The notes: generated by a model from the letters alone, not told the origin. Positions 31,306 to 40,242 are shown, numbered from the stretch's first letter. The stretch is DNA of 64,000 bases from Streptomyces collinus Tu 365 (GCF_000444875.1 NC_021985.1:2613535-2677534); one strand, 5' to 3'. Translations and numbers: made by a program.

Positions 31306-31365
31306 GTGCGCACTTTATCCTCGGCCGCGGTGGGGGGCCCGGCGACCGCCGGGTAACCTGCGCCG

Positions 31366-32151
31366 GTGCTCACGTCCTCGCCCGCAGACGGTCTCCGCTT
31401 CGCTTTCGGCACGCTCTCCGTGCTGCCCGTCCGGGTGCGCCGGTGGGACCGGGAGGCGGCGCGCGGGGGCATGCTGTGCGCCCCGGTGGTGGGCCTCGTC
31501 GTCGGTGGCTGCGCGGCGCTGCCCGGGCTGCTGCTGCTCTTCCTGGGCGCGGGGCCGCTGCTCGCCGCCGTCGCCTCCGTCGCCGTACCGGCCGCGCTGA
31601 CGCGGGGGCTGCACCTGGACGGGCTCGCCGACACGGCCGACGGGCTGGGCAGCGGCAAGCCCGCCGACGAGGCGCTGCGCATCATGAAGCAGTCGGACAT
31701 CGGCCCGTTCGGGGTGCTCACCCTGGTGCTGGTGCTGCTGGCCCAGGTCGCCGTGCTGGCACAGCTCTACCAGGACTCCTGGCGGGAGGGCGCCCTCGCG
31801 GCGCTGACCTCGGCGGTCGCGGCGCGGCTCGCCCTCACCCTGGCGGCGCGCACCGGGGTGCCCGCCGCCCGTCCGGAGGGGCTGGGCGCGGCGGTCGCCG
31901 GGGTGGTGCCGACGTGGGGCGCGCTGGCCGTCGCGGCCGGCTGCACGGTCCTCGCCGCCGGCTGGGGAGCGGTGTCAGGCCCGGACGGCGCGGTGCGCGC
32001 GGCGGCCGCGATGCTGCTGGCCCCGGCCGTGGCCGAACTCCTGCTGCGCCGCTGCACGCACCGGTTCGGCGGGGTCACCGGGGACGTGTTCGGCGCCCTC
32101 GCGGAGACGGCGGCGACCACCGCGCTCATCGTGCTGGCTCTCGGCCACTAG
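31366..32151 (+). CDS. cobS: Adenosylcobinamide-GDP ribazoletransferase (cobalamin synthase) CobS
   Basis: 261 residues, polytopic membrane enzyme that joins adenosylcobinamide-GDP (made by CobU) and alpha-ribazole (made from CobT product) to form adenosylcobalamin. The signature ALTRGLHLDGLADTADGLG, with the metal-binding Asp residues, is at about 80-98, followed by IMKQSDIGPFG. Near the end, HRFGGVTGDVFGAL is a second conserved CobS motif. GTG start at 31366, with TAACCT ending 6 bp upstream, suggesting a leaderless transcript. The 3' end overlaps the convergent Spherulin-4 gene by 26 bp. Confidence 0.95.
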   Translation: MLTSSPADGLRFAFGTLSVLPVRVRRWDREAARGGMLCAPVVGLVVGGCAALPGLLLLFLGAGPLLAAVASVAVPAALTRGLHLDGLADTADGLGSGKPADEALRIMKQSDIGPFGVLTLVLVLLAQVAVLAQLYQDSWREGALAALTSAVAARLALTLAARTGVPAARPEGLGAAVAGVVPTWGALAVAAGCTVLAAGWGAVSGPDGAVRAAAAMLLAPAVAELLLRRCTHRFGGVTGDVFGALAETAATTALIVLALGH

Positions 32152-32887
32152 GTTCCGTGCCGGTGCCGGTGCCGGTGCCGGTGCCCTCGCCCGGGCCCGG
32201 TGAACGCGCCGGGGGAACCCCTGGGCCGAGACCGTGGGGCAGTGTGCCCCAGGGGTGGGCGCCCGTGCCGGGTACCGCGCAGTGCACGGCGGCGCCCCGC
32301 GCCCGGGCGGCGCCGGCCGCGTCCGCGTCCGGCGGGACGCCGTACACCAGGTGGCACACCCGCGCCCCGGCAGGTCGGGGACCGGGCCGGGCGGGCGTGC
32401 GCAGGTAGGCGCTCCAGGGGCCCTCGAAGGTGACCTGGAGGTCGGCGAGCGGCGCGTACGCGGGGTGCGGCCGGGTGCCGTGGTTCAGCACGAGGGTGAC
32501 GCACCCGAGGCTCCGGGCGGCCGTGGTCAGCCGCTCGTAGTGCCGTGCCTCGCCGGCCCCGGACGCCACCTGGTCCAGGAAGGCGCCGTGGGTGCCGTAC
32601 CAGGCGCGGTAGCGGCGCAGTTCGTCCTCGACGTCCGCGTACGGCCGTGCGCCGTAGCCGGTGTCGGCGTAGCCGAGCAGGGTCACGCCCGCCGTGCGCA
32701 GCCGGGCGGCGGTCTGGGCGAAGGCCGCGTCGGGGCGGTCGCCCGGGCCGCTGGCCGGGTTGAGGACGACGCCGTACAGGCGCGGGGCGGCCGCGAGGAT
32801 CGCCGCCCATTCGGCGGGGCGGACCGAGGGATGCTCGTAGTAGGGGACCAGCAAGGTGCCCGTCGGTGTGTTCATCGGTGTGTTCAT
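32126..32887 (-). CDS. Spherulation-specific family 4 (GH135/Sph3-like) protein
   Basis: 253 residues. The Spherulin_4 pattern is clear: LLVPYYEHPS at the start, VVLNPASGPGD (38-50), LLGYADTGYGARP (70-82), GAFLDQVASG with Asp105, and VTFEGPWSAYL with Glu155. In the fungal relative Sph3, acidic residues in these loops are catalytic and the enzyme cleaves galactosaminogalactan. Here no signal peptide is visible, so it is predicted cytoplasmic unless the start is wrong. The ATG at 32887 overlaps the upstream stop as ATGA. The C-terminal 25 residues are a Gly-Thr tail encoded by a hexamer repeat and overlap cobS. Last gene of the exopolysaccharide-like operon. Confidence 0.85.
   Translation of the reverse strand: MNTPMNTPTGTLLVPYYEHPSVRPAEWAAILAAAPRLYGVVLNPASGPGDRPDAAFAQTAARLRTAGVTLLGYADTGYGARPYADVEDELRRYRAWYGTHGAFLDQVASGAGEARHYERLTTAARSLGCVTLVLNHGTRPHPAYAPLADLQVTFEGPWSAYLRTPARPGPRPAGARVCHLVYGVPPDADAAGAARARGAAVHCAVPGTGAHPWGTLPHGLGPGVPPARSPGPGEGTGTGTGTGTEPSGREPAR
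32157..32186. repeat. Hexanucleotide repeat gtgccg
   Basis: Five copies of a 6-bp unit, directly after the cobS stop codon. On the minus strand it encodes the Gly-Thr dipeptide tail of the Spherulin-4 protein. A slip by one unit keeps that frame open. Confidence 0.85.
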
Positions 32888-34407
32888 CGGTGTGCGGTCA
32901 CCCTTCCCAGCCGGACGCGGACGAGTGCGACCTGGGCGCCGGCCGCGCTCGCGTACACGGCGAGCGCGACGGTGTCGGGGCTGCCCGCGTGGGTGAGCAG
33001 CGCCAGGGTCTGGGCCACCGAGGCCGCGCAGCAGACGGCCGTCGCCCCGAGGACGGCGCCGAACGACTGGAGCAGAAGGCCGGTCCACAGCACCACGCCG
33101 AGGGCGAGCAGGGACGCGAGCCGGGCGGCGGCCGGGGCGGGTGCGTGCGGCCAGGGCGCGGTGACGGCCAGGGTCAGGGCGAGCAGCGCGGCCAGGTAGG
33201 CGGTGAGGCAGCGGGCCAGCACCCGGGCCGTGGTCCGGCGGAACCGCCTGGGGGTGCCGCTGGTGCGCAGGGCCGCGAGGCTGGCGCCGCGGAAGCGGTA
33301 CAGCAGCCATTCGGCGGGGCCCATGCTGAGCGTGAGGGCCACGGCGGCCGGGGCGGCGAGCGCGCCGTGCCCGGCGCCGGCCAGGACGTCCCCGAGGGTG
33401 GCGTCGACCACCAGCGCCCCGCTCGCGAGGCCGAACACGGCGTAGGGCAGGGAGGCGAACGGCCGGGGCCCGGTGACCGGCGGCGCGGCCCTCCGGCCGG
33501 CCCGGACGGAGGGCCACCAGCGCGCGGGCGAGAACGACTTGGCGTGCGTGGCGAGCCGGCGAAGGGCGGCGCGCCAGCGGCGCGGTGCGGTCAGGACCGG
33601 GGCGGCCTCCAGCAGGCCGAGGACCGCGACGGCGGTGAGCGAGCCCAGCAGCAGCACCAGACGGACGGGGGCGGGCAGCGGGTGGGCGAGGGTGAGGAGG
33701 CCGCCCGCGGTCATCGGCAGCAGCGCCGCCAGCAGCGTCTTCTCACGGCCCATCACCAGCAGGACACCGGAGGCGCCGAAGTAACAGGACTGCCCGGCGG
33801 CGAAGGCGACGGCCGCCGGACGGCCGGGGCCCGCGACGGCGAGCGCGACCAGCGTGCCCAGCAGCATGCCGACCGGGGCGCCGACCAGGAGGCAGCGGCG
33901 GGCCGCCGGACGGTCGCCGAGCCCCAGCCAGGCGTAGGCGCGGTGGGCGAGCCCCTGGTTCCAGGCCCAGCCGCACAGGGCGCCGGCCAGCAGGGTGCGG
34001 GTGCCGGCGGGCAGGCCGAGCGCCTCGTGCGGGCCGGCGAGCAGCGGGTCGCCCAGCACGTAGGCGAAACCCGGCAGCGCGAAGACCAGCCCGCGCAGCA
34101 GGCAGCCGAGCAGCCCGGTCCGCCAGGGGTCGGGCGGCTCGCCGTCCGGCTCGGGGTGGCGGCGCGGGGTGCGGGCGTACAACTCCTCGGCGAGCGCGAA
34201 GGAGTTCTCCACGCCGTAGCGCTCGCGGATCTGGTCGTCGGACAGGCCGTCGGACTCCAGCAGGGCGGCTATCTCGTCCGGGTGGACGGCGGCCGCCACG
34301 GACTCGTCCCAGTCGGCGGCGAGTTCGTCGATGGGGTCGCGCCGTGCCCAGCCGGGGCTTCGGCGCGGGCCCGGGACGCCGGGCAGTACGCGGACGTCGT
34401 CGCTCAC
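32884..34407 (-). CDS. Polytopic membrane protein of the PelF-containing operon
   Basis: 507 residues. The first 110 are soluble and acidic, including DPIDELAADWDES and a region like an AAxL/DLLES regulator motif. The remaining 390 hold 11-12 hydrophobic helices (for example PVGMLLGTLVALAVAG, LVLLLGSLTAVAVLGLL, LASLLALGVVLWTGLLL). The GTG start at 34407 overlaps the glycosyltransferase stop as GTGA, and the stop overlaps the Spherulin-4 start, so all three are translationally coupled. Topology and context suggest the lipid or polymer translocation step (a PelG/Wzx-like role), but I see no motif that proves this. The soluble N-terminus is unusual for a flippase. Confidence 0.8.
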   Translation of the reverse strand: MSDDVRVLPGVPGPRRSPGWARRDPIDELAADWDESVAAAVHPDEIAALLESDGLSDDQIRERYGVENSFALAEELYARTPRRHPEPDGEPPDPWRTGLLGCLLRGLVFALPGFAYVLGDPLLAGPHEALGLPAGTRTLLAGALCGWAWNQGLAHRAYAWLGLGDRPAARRCLLVGAPVGMLLGTLVALAVAGPGRPAAVAFAAGQSCYFGASGVLLVMGREKTLLAALLPMTAGGLLTLAHPLPAPVRLVLLLGSLTAVAVLGLLEAAPVLTAPRRWRAALRRLATHAKSFSPARWWPSVRAGRRAAPPVTGPRPFASLPYAVFGLASGALVVDATLGDVLAGAGHGALAAPAAVALTLSMGPAEWLLYRFRGASLAALRTSGTPRRFRRTTARVLARCLTAYLAALLALTLAVTAPWPHAPAPAAARLASLLALGVVLWTGLLLQSFGAVLGATAVCCAASVAQTLALLTHAGSPDTVALAVYASAAGAQVALVRVRLGRVTAHR

Positions 34408-35924
34408 CAGCCGGTCCCGTCCGTCGCCACCGCCGCGTACCAGGGGTCGCGCAGTTCCTCGGTCCAGTCGGCGACCGTCTCGACGGTGGGCTCGTACACC
34501 TCGGGGAGGCCGGCGAGTTCCTGGTAGACGGTGCGGAAGTTGTCGACCGAGCGGCGCAGCGTGAACCGGTCGATCACCCGCTGGCGGGCCGACTCCCCCA
34601 GCCGCAGCCGCCGTCCGTCGTCGCGGAGCAGGGTCAGCGCGGCGGCCGCCATCTTCTCCGGCTCGCGCGGCGGGACCACCAGGCCGGTGTCCCCCACCGC
34701 CTCGCGGACCCCGCCGACGTCCGTGGAGACGGTGGTACGCCCGCACGACATGGCCTCGATGATGGAGAACGGGAAGCCCTCGGAGATGGACGACAGCATC
34801 ACGACGTGCCCGGCCGCGTAGGCGCGCCAGACCTCGCTGATGCGGCCCTCGAAGGTGAGGCCGTCGGCGATGCCGAGCTCCGCGGCGAGCTTCTCCAGGC
34901 GGGTGCGGTAGGCCTCGCCGCCGGCCGGGACCGGGCCGAACAACCGGAGCCTGGTCTCGGGGAGTTCGGCGCGGACCAGGGCGTAGGCGCGCAGCAGGGT
35001 CTCCAGGTCCTTGATGGGGTCGACCCGGCCGCACCAGGTGAGGGTGGGCGTGTCGGGTTCGGGTCCGGCGTGCGGGAAGGCGTGCGGGTCGACGCCGTTG
35101 TAGACCGTGCGGATCCGGTCGGCGTCGGCGCCGCCGCGTTCCTCCCAGCGCCGGTTGTACTGGTTGCAGGGGGTGATGAGGTCGGCGGCCCGGTAGCCGA
35201 GCGAGTTCAGCTCTCGGTAGAAGCCGAGCAGGAACGCCTTGACGGGCCAGCGGTGCCGGTCGGCGCGCTGCCCCAGGTAGCGCTCGCGCAGGTAGATGCC
35301 GTGCTCGGTGAGCAGGAACGGCACCCCGTCGAGCCGGTGCGCGGCGAGCGCGGGCAGGGTCGCGAGGCCGCTGCTGACGGCGTGCGCCACCGAGTCCGTG
35401 TCGATCCGCACGCCGAGCGGGCGCAGGGCGTGTTCCAGCAGGTCGGTGGCGGTCAGCGCGTCGTGCAGGGTGGGCCGGGCGGCCGCGGTCGGCAGGTGCG
35501 GCATCGTCCAGATCCACTGCAGCGAGCGCAGCGCGGTCTCGGTGCGCAGGGCCGGCGAGAGCCATCCGTCGCGGGCGAGGACGGCGAGGTCGTAGAGCGC
35601 CTCCCCGAAGTCGCAGCGTGCCTCGGGGTCGAGGAAGGACAGCAGGAGCCGCTCGTAGGCGTCGGTGAAGCGGCGCCGGGCCCGGCCACGGGGGGCGTGG
35701 GTCCGGCCGGGGAGCGGGCCCCAGGTGGGCACGGTGGTGTGCCGGCCCACGTTCGGCGGCAGGTCCCAGGTCACGGGTTCACGGCCGGTGCCGGTGATGG
35801 AGACGACGTGGAAGGTCACCTCCGGCATGCCCTTGACGAGCTGGTCGCACCAGGTGCTGACGCCGCCGTGGACGTGCGGATAGGTGCCTTCGGTGAGCAT
35901 GGTTGTCTTGCGGCCGGTACGCAT
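34404..35924 (-). CDS. GT4 glycosyltransferase, PelF-like (DUF3492 N-terminal domain)
   Basis: 506 residues. The N-terminal motif MLTEGTYPHVHGGVSTWCDQ is characteristic of PelF, the cytosolic glycosyltransferase of Pel exopolysaccharide loci. The C-terminal GT4 domain has TWCGRVDPIKDLETLL, LRLFGPVPAGGEAY and the EX7E motif SISEGFPFSIIEAMSCGR (about 390-410). It would add sugar from a nucleotide sugar; PelF uses UDP-GalNAc/GlcNAc. The ATG at 35924 gives the family N-terminus; a GTG 27 bp upstream is possible. It is 120 bp downstream of the secreted deacetylase-like gene and coupled by GTGA to the membrane protein. Confidence 0.9.
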   Translation of the reverse strand: MRTGRKTTMLTEGTYPHVHGGVSTWCDQLVKGMPEVTFHVVSITGTGREPVTWDLPPNVGRHTTVPTWGPLPGRTHAPRGRARRRFTDAYERLLLSFLDPEARCDFGEALYDLAVLARDGWLSPALRTETALRSLQWIWTMPHLPTAAARPTLHDALTATDLLEHALRPLGVRIDTDSVAHAVSSGLATLPALAAHRLDGVPFLLTEHGIYLRERYLGQRADRHRWPVKAFLLGFYRELNSLGYRAADLITPCNQYNRRWEERGGADADRIRTVYNGVDPHAFPHAGPEPDTPTLTWCGRVDPIKDLETLLRAYALVRAELPETRLRLFGPVPAGGEAYRTRLEKLAAELGIADGLTFEGRISEVWRAYAAGHVVMLSSISEGFPFSIIEAMSCGRTTVSTDVGGVREAVGDTGLVVPPREPEKMAAAALTLLRDDGRRLRLGESARQRVIDRFTLRRSVDNFRTVYQELAGLPEVYEPTVETVADWTEELRDPWYAAVATDGTGW

Positions 35925-36044
35925 CGCTGCGCGGTTCCCCCCACTTTTCACGGTTGCCGTGCGGGGAACCGCGGCCCGGCCGCCGGCTCGGGGTCCGGTG
36001 GGCCGGGTGCGCGGTTCTCCGCCGTGCGGCTGTCTCGGCGTCGG

Positions 36045-38081
36045 CTACGGCAGCCTGAGCGTCAGCGCGGACTGCAGGGCGGCCGGTGCCGCCCAGGCCG
36101 AGCGCTGACCGGCGTAGGCCGTGCCGAACGCGGCCGTGCCGAGCAGTTGCTGCTGCCTGGTGCCCTCGGGTGCGGTCACCGGGATCTGGGTGCCGGAGGG
36201 CGCGTCGACCGTGACGGTGTTGCCGATCCGGTAGGCGGTGACCTTGCCGCCGTCCAGCGCGGCCTGCCACTTGGCCCGGTTCTGCAGCTCGGCGCCGATG
36301 GCGCTCTGGCGCAGGTTGACGATCGGGGCGCTGTCCGCGAAGAGCGCCCGGTAGTCGGCGAGCACCCGTTCCAGGACCGGGTAGAGCAGGCGGTCCTCGG
36401 CCAGGTTCGACTGGTGCGCGTAGTGCGGGCGCGGGTCGTTGCTCAGCACGTGTCCGAGGTCGGTGTGGGCCTCGGCGGGCACGATGGTGTCGGTGTAGCC
36501 GGTGGCCGTGTCCAGCGGCCGGGGCAGGCAGGTGGAGGTCGGGTTGTTCTCGCAGATCCCGCTGCCGCCGTCCGCCTTGGACGTGTAGATCCAGTTGTAC
36601 TCGTCGGCCATCTCGGCCTTGGTGCCGACGTTGTAGTACACGTTCATCGGGTAGCGCGGCACGGTGAGGGTGCTGTTGCCGACGGCCCGCTGCTCGGACT
36701 CGCGGGAGTTGTCGGAGGCGGTCCACTTCACGCCGTTCGCCGCGAGCGCCGGGCCCAGGTTGGGGTTGTCCTGGGGCTGCTGCGGCAGGGTCTTGAGGCC
36801 CGAGTGCTCGCCGGTGACCAGTTCGGTGCGGTCGACGGACAGCCCGTGCTGCACGGCCCAGTCGTAGTCGTTGGAGATCTCCCCGGAGATGTCCGGGCGG
36901 CTCACCCACTTGGTGGAACCGTCGGCGTTCTTCGCGCAGCTCCACGGCACGGTCGAGGTGTCCTGCACGCAGCCGAGGAACAGGTGGGTGTACGTGTGGT
37001 TCACCCAGCGGTACTTGGCCTTGTCCCGCAGGAGCTGGTCGGTCAGCGCGTCGGCGTTGCCGTTCTCGCTCTTCCACTCCTCGCCGGCGCCCGCGTTGAA
37101 CACCATGTCGAGGGTGAAGCCGTGGCTCTGCTCCCAGGAGGCCGCGTACTGGGCGTCGTCGGCCGTCATGCGGATCGGCGTCCCGGCGTCGGCGCCGCCG
37201 CCCGCGCAGTCGATGTCGCCGGGGGTGCAGTTGCGGGCGCTGTCCCAGCGGGCGTCCGGCGCGAAGACGTCGTCCACGTGGACGGCGAAGTAGTTGCGGG
37301 CCTGGCCGAGGTGGAGGCCCTGGGTCAGCCATTCGACGATGCCGCGGGCGAGCACCCGGAACTGCTGCTGGTACTGGTTGTAGGCGAAGGTCACCACCAG
37401 CTCGCGGCGCCCGTCGTGGGCGTACTCGCCGAGCAGGCTGCCGTTGCCGCTGCCGCCCGGCACGGGGACGTCGACGTAGCTGGTGAAGCCGGTGCGGGGC
37501 TGGGCGAGGAAGCCGTAGCTCTCGTCCACCGACGGGGAGTTGTCCTCGAAGGAGAAGGCGCCCTTCAGGTAGCCGAAGGGGCCCGCGCGGCCTGCCGTGG
37601 TCACGGTGGCGGTCCGCCCGTCGAGGCTCCCGGCGTAGCCGTTGCTGTCGGTGTAGTCCAGGCCGACCTCGGGGTGGGCCCAGGTGTAGGCGTCGACCTG
37701 GGGGATGCCGTACGTCCTCTCGTACGACTCCAGGGCCGTCTGCTCGGCCGAGCCCGCCCCGAAGGGCGCCTCGTTGGGCAGCACCACGCCCTGGAACTTC
37801 GCCCGCGGGCGGCCGCCCACGGTGTCGCTCAGAAAGGTGTCGCTGATGGTGGGGCGGCCGGAGTCGTCCAGGTCGACGGTGGTGTACGGGACCCCCTCGC
37901 TCTTCAGTTGCGCGGTGATCGCGCCGACGGGGCTTCCGCCGTCGTCGACCACGAGGACCCGCAGGTCGATGCGCGGATCGGTGGCGGCCGAGGCGGCCGG
38001 GGCGGTGAGCCCCAGAGTGACCAGCCCCGCGGCCGTCGCCGTCACGGTCGCCGCTCTCCAGCGGCGCGCGCGGTGTGCCAT
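36045..38081 (-). CDS. Secreted polysaccharide deacetylase-like protein (PelA/Agd3-like)
   Basis: 678 residues with a Sec signal peptide (basic MAHRARRWRAATVTATAAG, cleavage near AASAATDP). A flavodoxin- or carbohydrate-binding-like N-terminal part (35-230) precedes a region with two motifs of metal-dependent deacetylases: HVDDVF at His268-Asp270-Asp271 and NHTYTH with His362 and His366. These match the first-Asp and HxxxH motifs of the CE4-like fold found in PelA and fungal Agd3, which partly deacetylate GalNAc polymers. Two Cys-rich segments (about 285-295, 375-385) may form disulfides. ATG start with AAGGAAC upstream. First gene of the operon. Confidence 0.82.
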   Translation of the reverse strand: MAHRARRWRAATVTATAAGLVTLGLTAPAASAATDPRIDLRVLVVDDGGSPVGAITAQLKSEGVPYTTVDLDDSGRPTISDTFLSDTVGGRPRAKFQGVVLPNEAPFGAGSAEQTALESYERTYGIPQVDAYTWAHPEVGLDYTDSNGYAGSLDGRTATVTTAGRAGPFGYLKGAFSFEDNSPSVDESYGFLAQPRTGFTSYVDVPVPGGSGNGSLLGEYAHDGRRELVVTFAYNQYQQQFRVLARGIVEWLTQGLHLGQARNYFAVHVDDVFAPDARWDSARNCTPGDIDCAGGGADAGTPIRMTADDAQYAASWEQSHGFTLDMVFNAGAGEEWKSENGNADALTDQLLRDKAKYRWVNHTYTHLFLGCVQDTSTVPWSCAKNADGSTKWVSRPDISGEISNDYDWAVQHGLSVDRTELVTGEHSGLKTLPQQPQDNPNLGPALAANGVKWTASDNSRESEQRAVGNSTLTVPRYPMNVYYNVGTKAEMADEYNWIYTSKADGGSGICENNPTSTCLPRPLDTATGYTDTIVPAEAHTDLGHVLSNDPRPHYAHQSNLAEDRLLYPVLERVLADYRALFADSAPIVNLRQSAIGAELQNRAKWQAALDGGKVTAYRIGNTVTVDAPSGTQIPVTAPEGTRQQQLLGTAAFGTAYAGQRSAWAAPAALQSALTLRLP

Positions 38082-38423
38082 GGCAGTTCCTTCCCCCCAA
38101 GAGATCCTCTGTGGCGAATTGGCGGAGGATCAGTGGAAATCATGCGAATCAGTGGGCGATCGGCCCACCGAACCCGATGAGTGTGGCTCAGGCCGCGGGG
38201 GCGCCGGGGTGATAAATGGCCACGACGCCACGGACAGGTGAACACCCGCAGGCATGAGCGAACGCGGGTACGCGCGTAGTCTCGTCCCGGGTGTTCGCCG
38301 ACAGGGTGAAGGCCCCGGTTGCCACCCGCCCACAGTCCTGGACCTAGGGTCGGCTCTCGGGCCCGGTCGACCCACCCCTCATCGGCCACAGCAACTTCAC
38401 ATCGGAAGCGAGATTTCACCACC
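38082..38423. other. Divergent intergenic region upstream of the exopolysaccharide-like operon and pepA
   Basis: 342 bp with no supportable gene. It must hold the promoter of the deacetylase operon (leftward) and of pepA (rightward). It contains locally AT-richer patches (gtgataaatggcc at about 38209; aatcatgcgaatcag at about 38136) in the leftward direction and a TAGGGT at 38345-38350 that could be the pepA -10. No convincing -35 or operator was found. Confidence 0.45.
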
Positions 38424-39962
38424 GTGACTGCTCTTACTCTCAGCACCGCCGCGGCGCCCGGCCTGCGGGCCGACGCGATCGTGATCGGTGTCGCCAAGAG
38501 CGCTGCGTCTAGGTCTGGGGACCTGGTCGTCGCCCCCGGCGCCGAGGCCGTGGACAAGGCATACGACGGCAAGCTGGCCGGCCTCCTGGAGACCCTCGGC
38601 GCCTCGGGTGCCGAGGGCGAGCTGACGAAGCTGCCCGCCCCGGCCGGCTTCAAGGCGCCGCTCGTGGTGGCGGTGGGCCTGGGCGCGGAGCCCGAGAAGG
38701 ACGCCGGGTACGACGCCGAGGCGCTGCGCCGGGCCGCCGGTGTGGCCGCGCGTGCCCTCGCCGGCTGCCGCAAGGCCGCGTTCGCGCTGCCGGTGGACGG
38801 CCCCGGCGAGGTCGGCGCGATCGGCGAGGGCGTCCTGCTCGGCGCCTACGCGTTCGACACCTACAAGGACGGCGCGAAGGACGCGAAGGCCAAGAACGGC
38901 AAGGGCCCGCTCGGCGAGGCCACGCTGCTCGGCGGCAAGCCGCGCGACGCCGCCCACAAGGGCGCCGTGGCCCGGGCCGTGGCGGTGAGCGAGGAGCTGA
39001 ACCGCGCCCGCGACCTGATCAACATGCCGCCGAACGACCTGACCCCGCAGGCGTTCGCCGGTGTGGCCCAGGCCGCCGCCAAGGAACACGGCATCAAGAT
39101 CCAGGTGCTCGACGACAAGGCTCTGGTCAAGGGCGGCTACGGCGGCCTGCTCGGCGTCGGCGGCGGTTCCGCCGCGACCCCGCGCCTGGTCAAGCTGTCG
39201 TACTCGCACCCGAAGGCGGACAAGCACCTCGCGTTCGTCGGCAAGGGCATCACCTACGACTCGGGCGGCATCTCGCTGAAGCCGGCCGGTCACAACGAGA
39301 CGATGAAGTGCGACATGAGCGGTGCCGCCGCCGTGTTCGCCGCGGTGGTCGCCGCCTCCCGTCTCGGCCTCCGGGTCAACGTCACCGGCTGGCTGGCGCT
39401 GGCCGAGAACATGCCGTCCGGCACCGCGGTGCGCCCCGGTGACGTGCTGCGCATGTACAGCGGCAAGACCGTCGAGGTGCTCAACACCGACGCCGAGGGC
39501 CGGCTGGTGCTCGCCGACGCGCTGTGGGCGGCCTCGCAGGAGAAGCCGGACGCGATCGTGGACGTGGCCACCCTCACCGGCGCGATGATGCTGGCGCTGG
39601 GCAGCCGCACCTTCGGGATCATGGCCAACGACGACTCCTTCCGCACCGCGGTGTACGAGGCCGCGGAGGAGGTCGGCGAGCCCGCGTGGCCGATGCCGCT
39701 GCCGGAACACCTGCGCAAGGGCATGGACTCCACCGTCGCCGACATCGCGAACATGGGCGAGCGGATGGGCGGCGGCCTGGTCGCCGGTCTCTTCCTGCGC
39801 GAGTTCGTGGGCGAGGGCATCACCTGGGCGCACCTGGACATCGCCGGTCCGGCGTTCAACGAGGGCGGCCCGTTCGGCTACACGCCGAAGGGCGGCACCG
39901 GTTCCGCCGTGCGCACGCTGGTCCGGCTCGCCGAGCTGACCGCCGAGGGCGACCTGGGCTGA
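38424..39962 (+). CDS. pepA: Leucyl aminopeptidase PepA (M17)
   Basis: 512 residues from the GTG at 38424 (VTALTLSTAAAP...). The N-terminal macro-like domain (1-170) is followed by the M17 catalytic domain: LAFVGKGITYDSGGISLKP with the metal-binding Lys and Asp, KCDMSGAAAVF, and the signature NTDAEGRLVLADAL. Two divalent metals activate water to release N-terminal residues. The conserved C-terminal AGPAFNEGGPFGYTPKGGTG is intact. Rv2213 is the positional counterpart in mycobacteria. A strong hairpin follows. Confidence 0.96.
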   Translation: MTALTLSTAAAPGLRADAIVIGVAKSAASRSGDLVVAPGAEAVDKAYDGKLAGLLETLGASGAEGELTKLPAPAGFKAPLVVAVGLGAEPEKDAGYDAEALRRAAGVAARALAGCRKAAFALPVDGPGEVGAIGEGVLLGAYAFDTYKDGAKDAKAKNGKGPLGEATLLGGKPRDAAHKGAVARAVAVSEELNRARDLINMPPNDLTPQAFAGVAQAAAKEHGIKIQVLDDKALVKGGYGGLLGVGGGSAATPRLVKLSYSHPKADKHLAFVGKGITYDSGGISLKPAGHNETMKCDMSGAAAVFAAVVAASRLGLRVNVTGWLALAENMPSGTAVRPGDVLRMYSGKTVEVLNTDAEGRLVLADALWAASQEKPDAIVDVATLTGAMMLALGSRTFGIMANDDSFRTAVYEAAEEVGEPAWPMPLPEHLRKGMDSTVADIANMGERMGGGLVAGLFLREFVGEGITWAHLDIAGPAFNEGGPFGYTPKGGTGSAVRTLVRLAELTAEGDLG

Positions 39963-39998
39963 ACCGCCCGGCCCCGCCGCCCGCGCGACCGGCCACGA

Positions 39999-40040
39999 CA
40001 GGGGCGCGGGGAGCTGTTCACGCGGCTCCCCGCGCCCCTG
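39999..40040 (+). terminator. Terminator of pepA
   Basis: 16-bp perfect stem (39999-40014 with 40025-40040) with a 10-nt loop, 37 bp after the pepA stop. The remaining 200 bp to lpd carries no other clear structure. Confidence 0.8.
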
Positions 40041-40242
40041 CGGCGTGCCCGCCTTCGTTTTCGGGGGTACGTGCCGTGTCTCACACTCAGGCCCCGCGTC
40101 TCGTACGCCTCGAACAAGTGCAAAGATGGAGCCCGGCAGGACAGGGCCCCCACCGAAGGGCCGAAGCATCAAGCGGCCGGACACCAGCCGCCCGCCGGTC
40201 ACTGGAGATCGGCGCAAGGCGCACATGCATGGAGGACGTGAC

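Noticed and set aside
32884..34407. Naming the membrane protein PelG
   Set aside because: Topology and context fit, but I see no diagnostic motif and it has an extra soluble N-terminal domain; no symbol was assigned.
34344..38180. Long plus-strand open frame antisense to the PelF operon
   Set aside because: Gly/Val/Asp/Arg-rich composition typical of the complementary frame of high-GC genes; the minus-strand genes have clear domains and starts.
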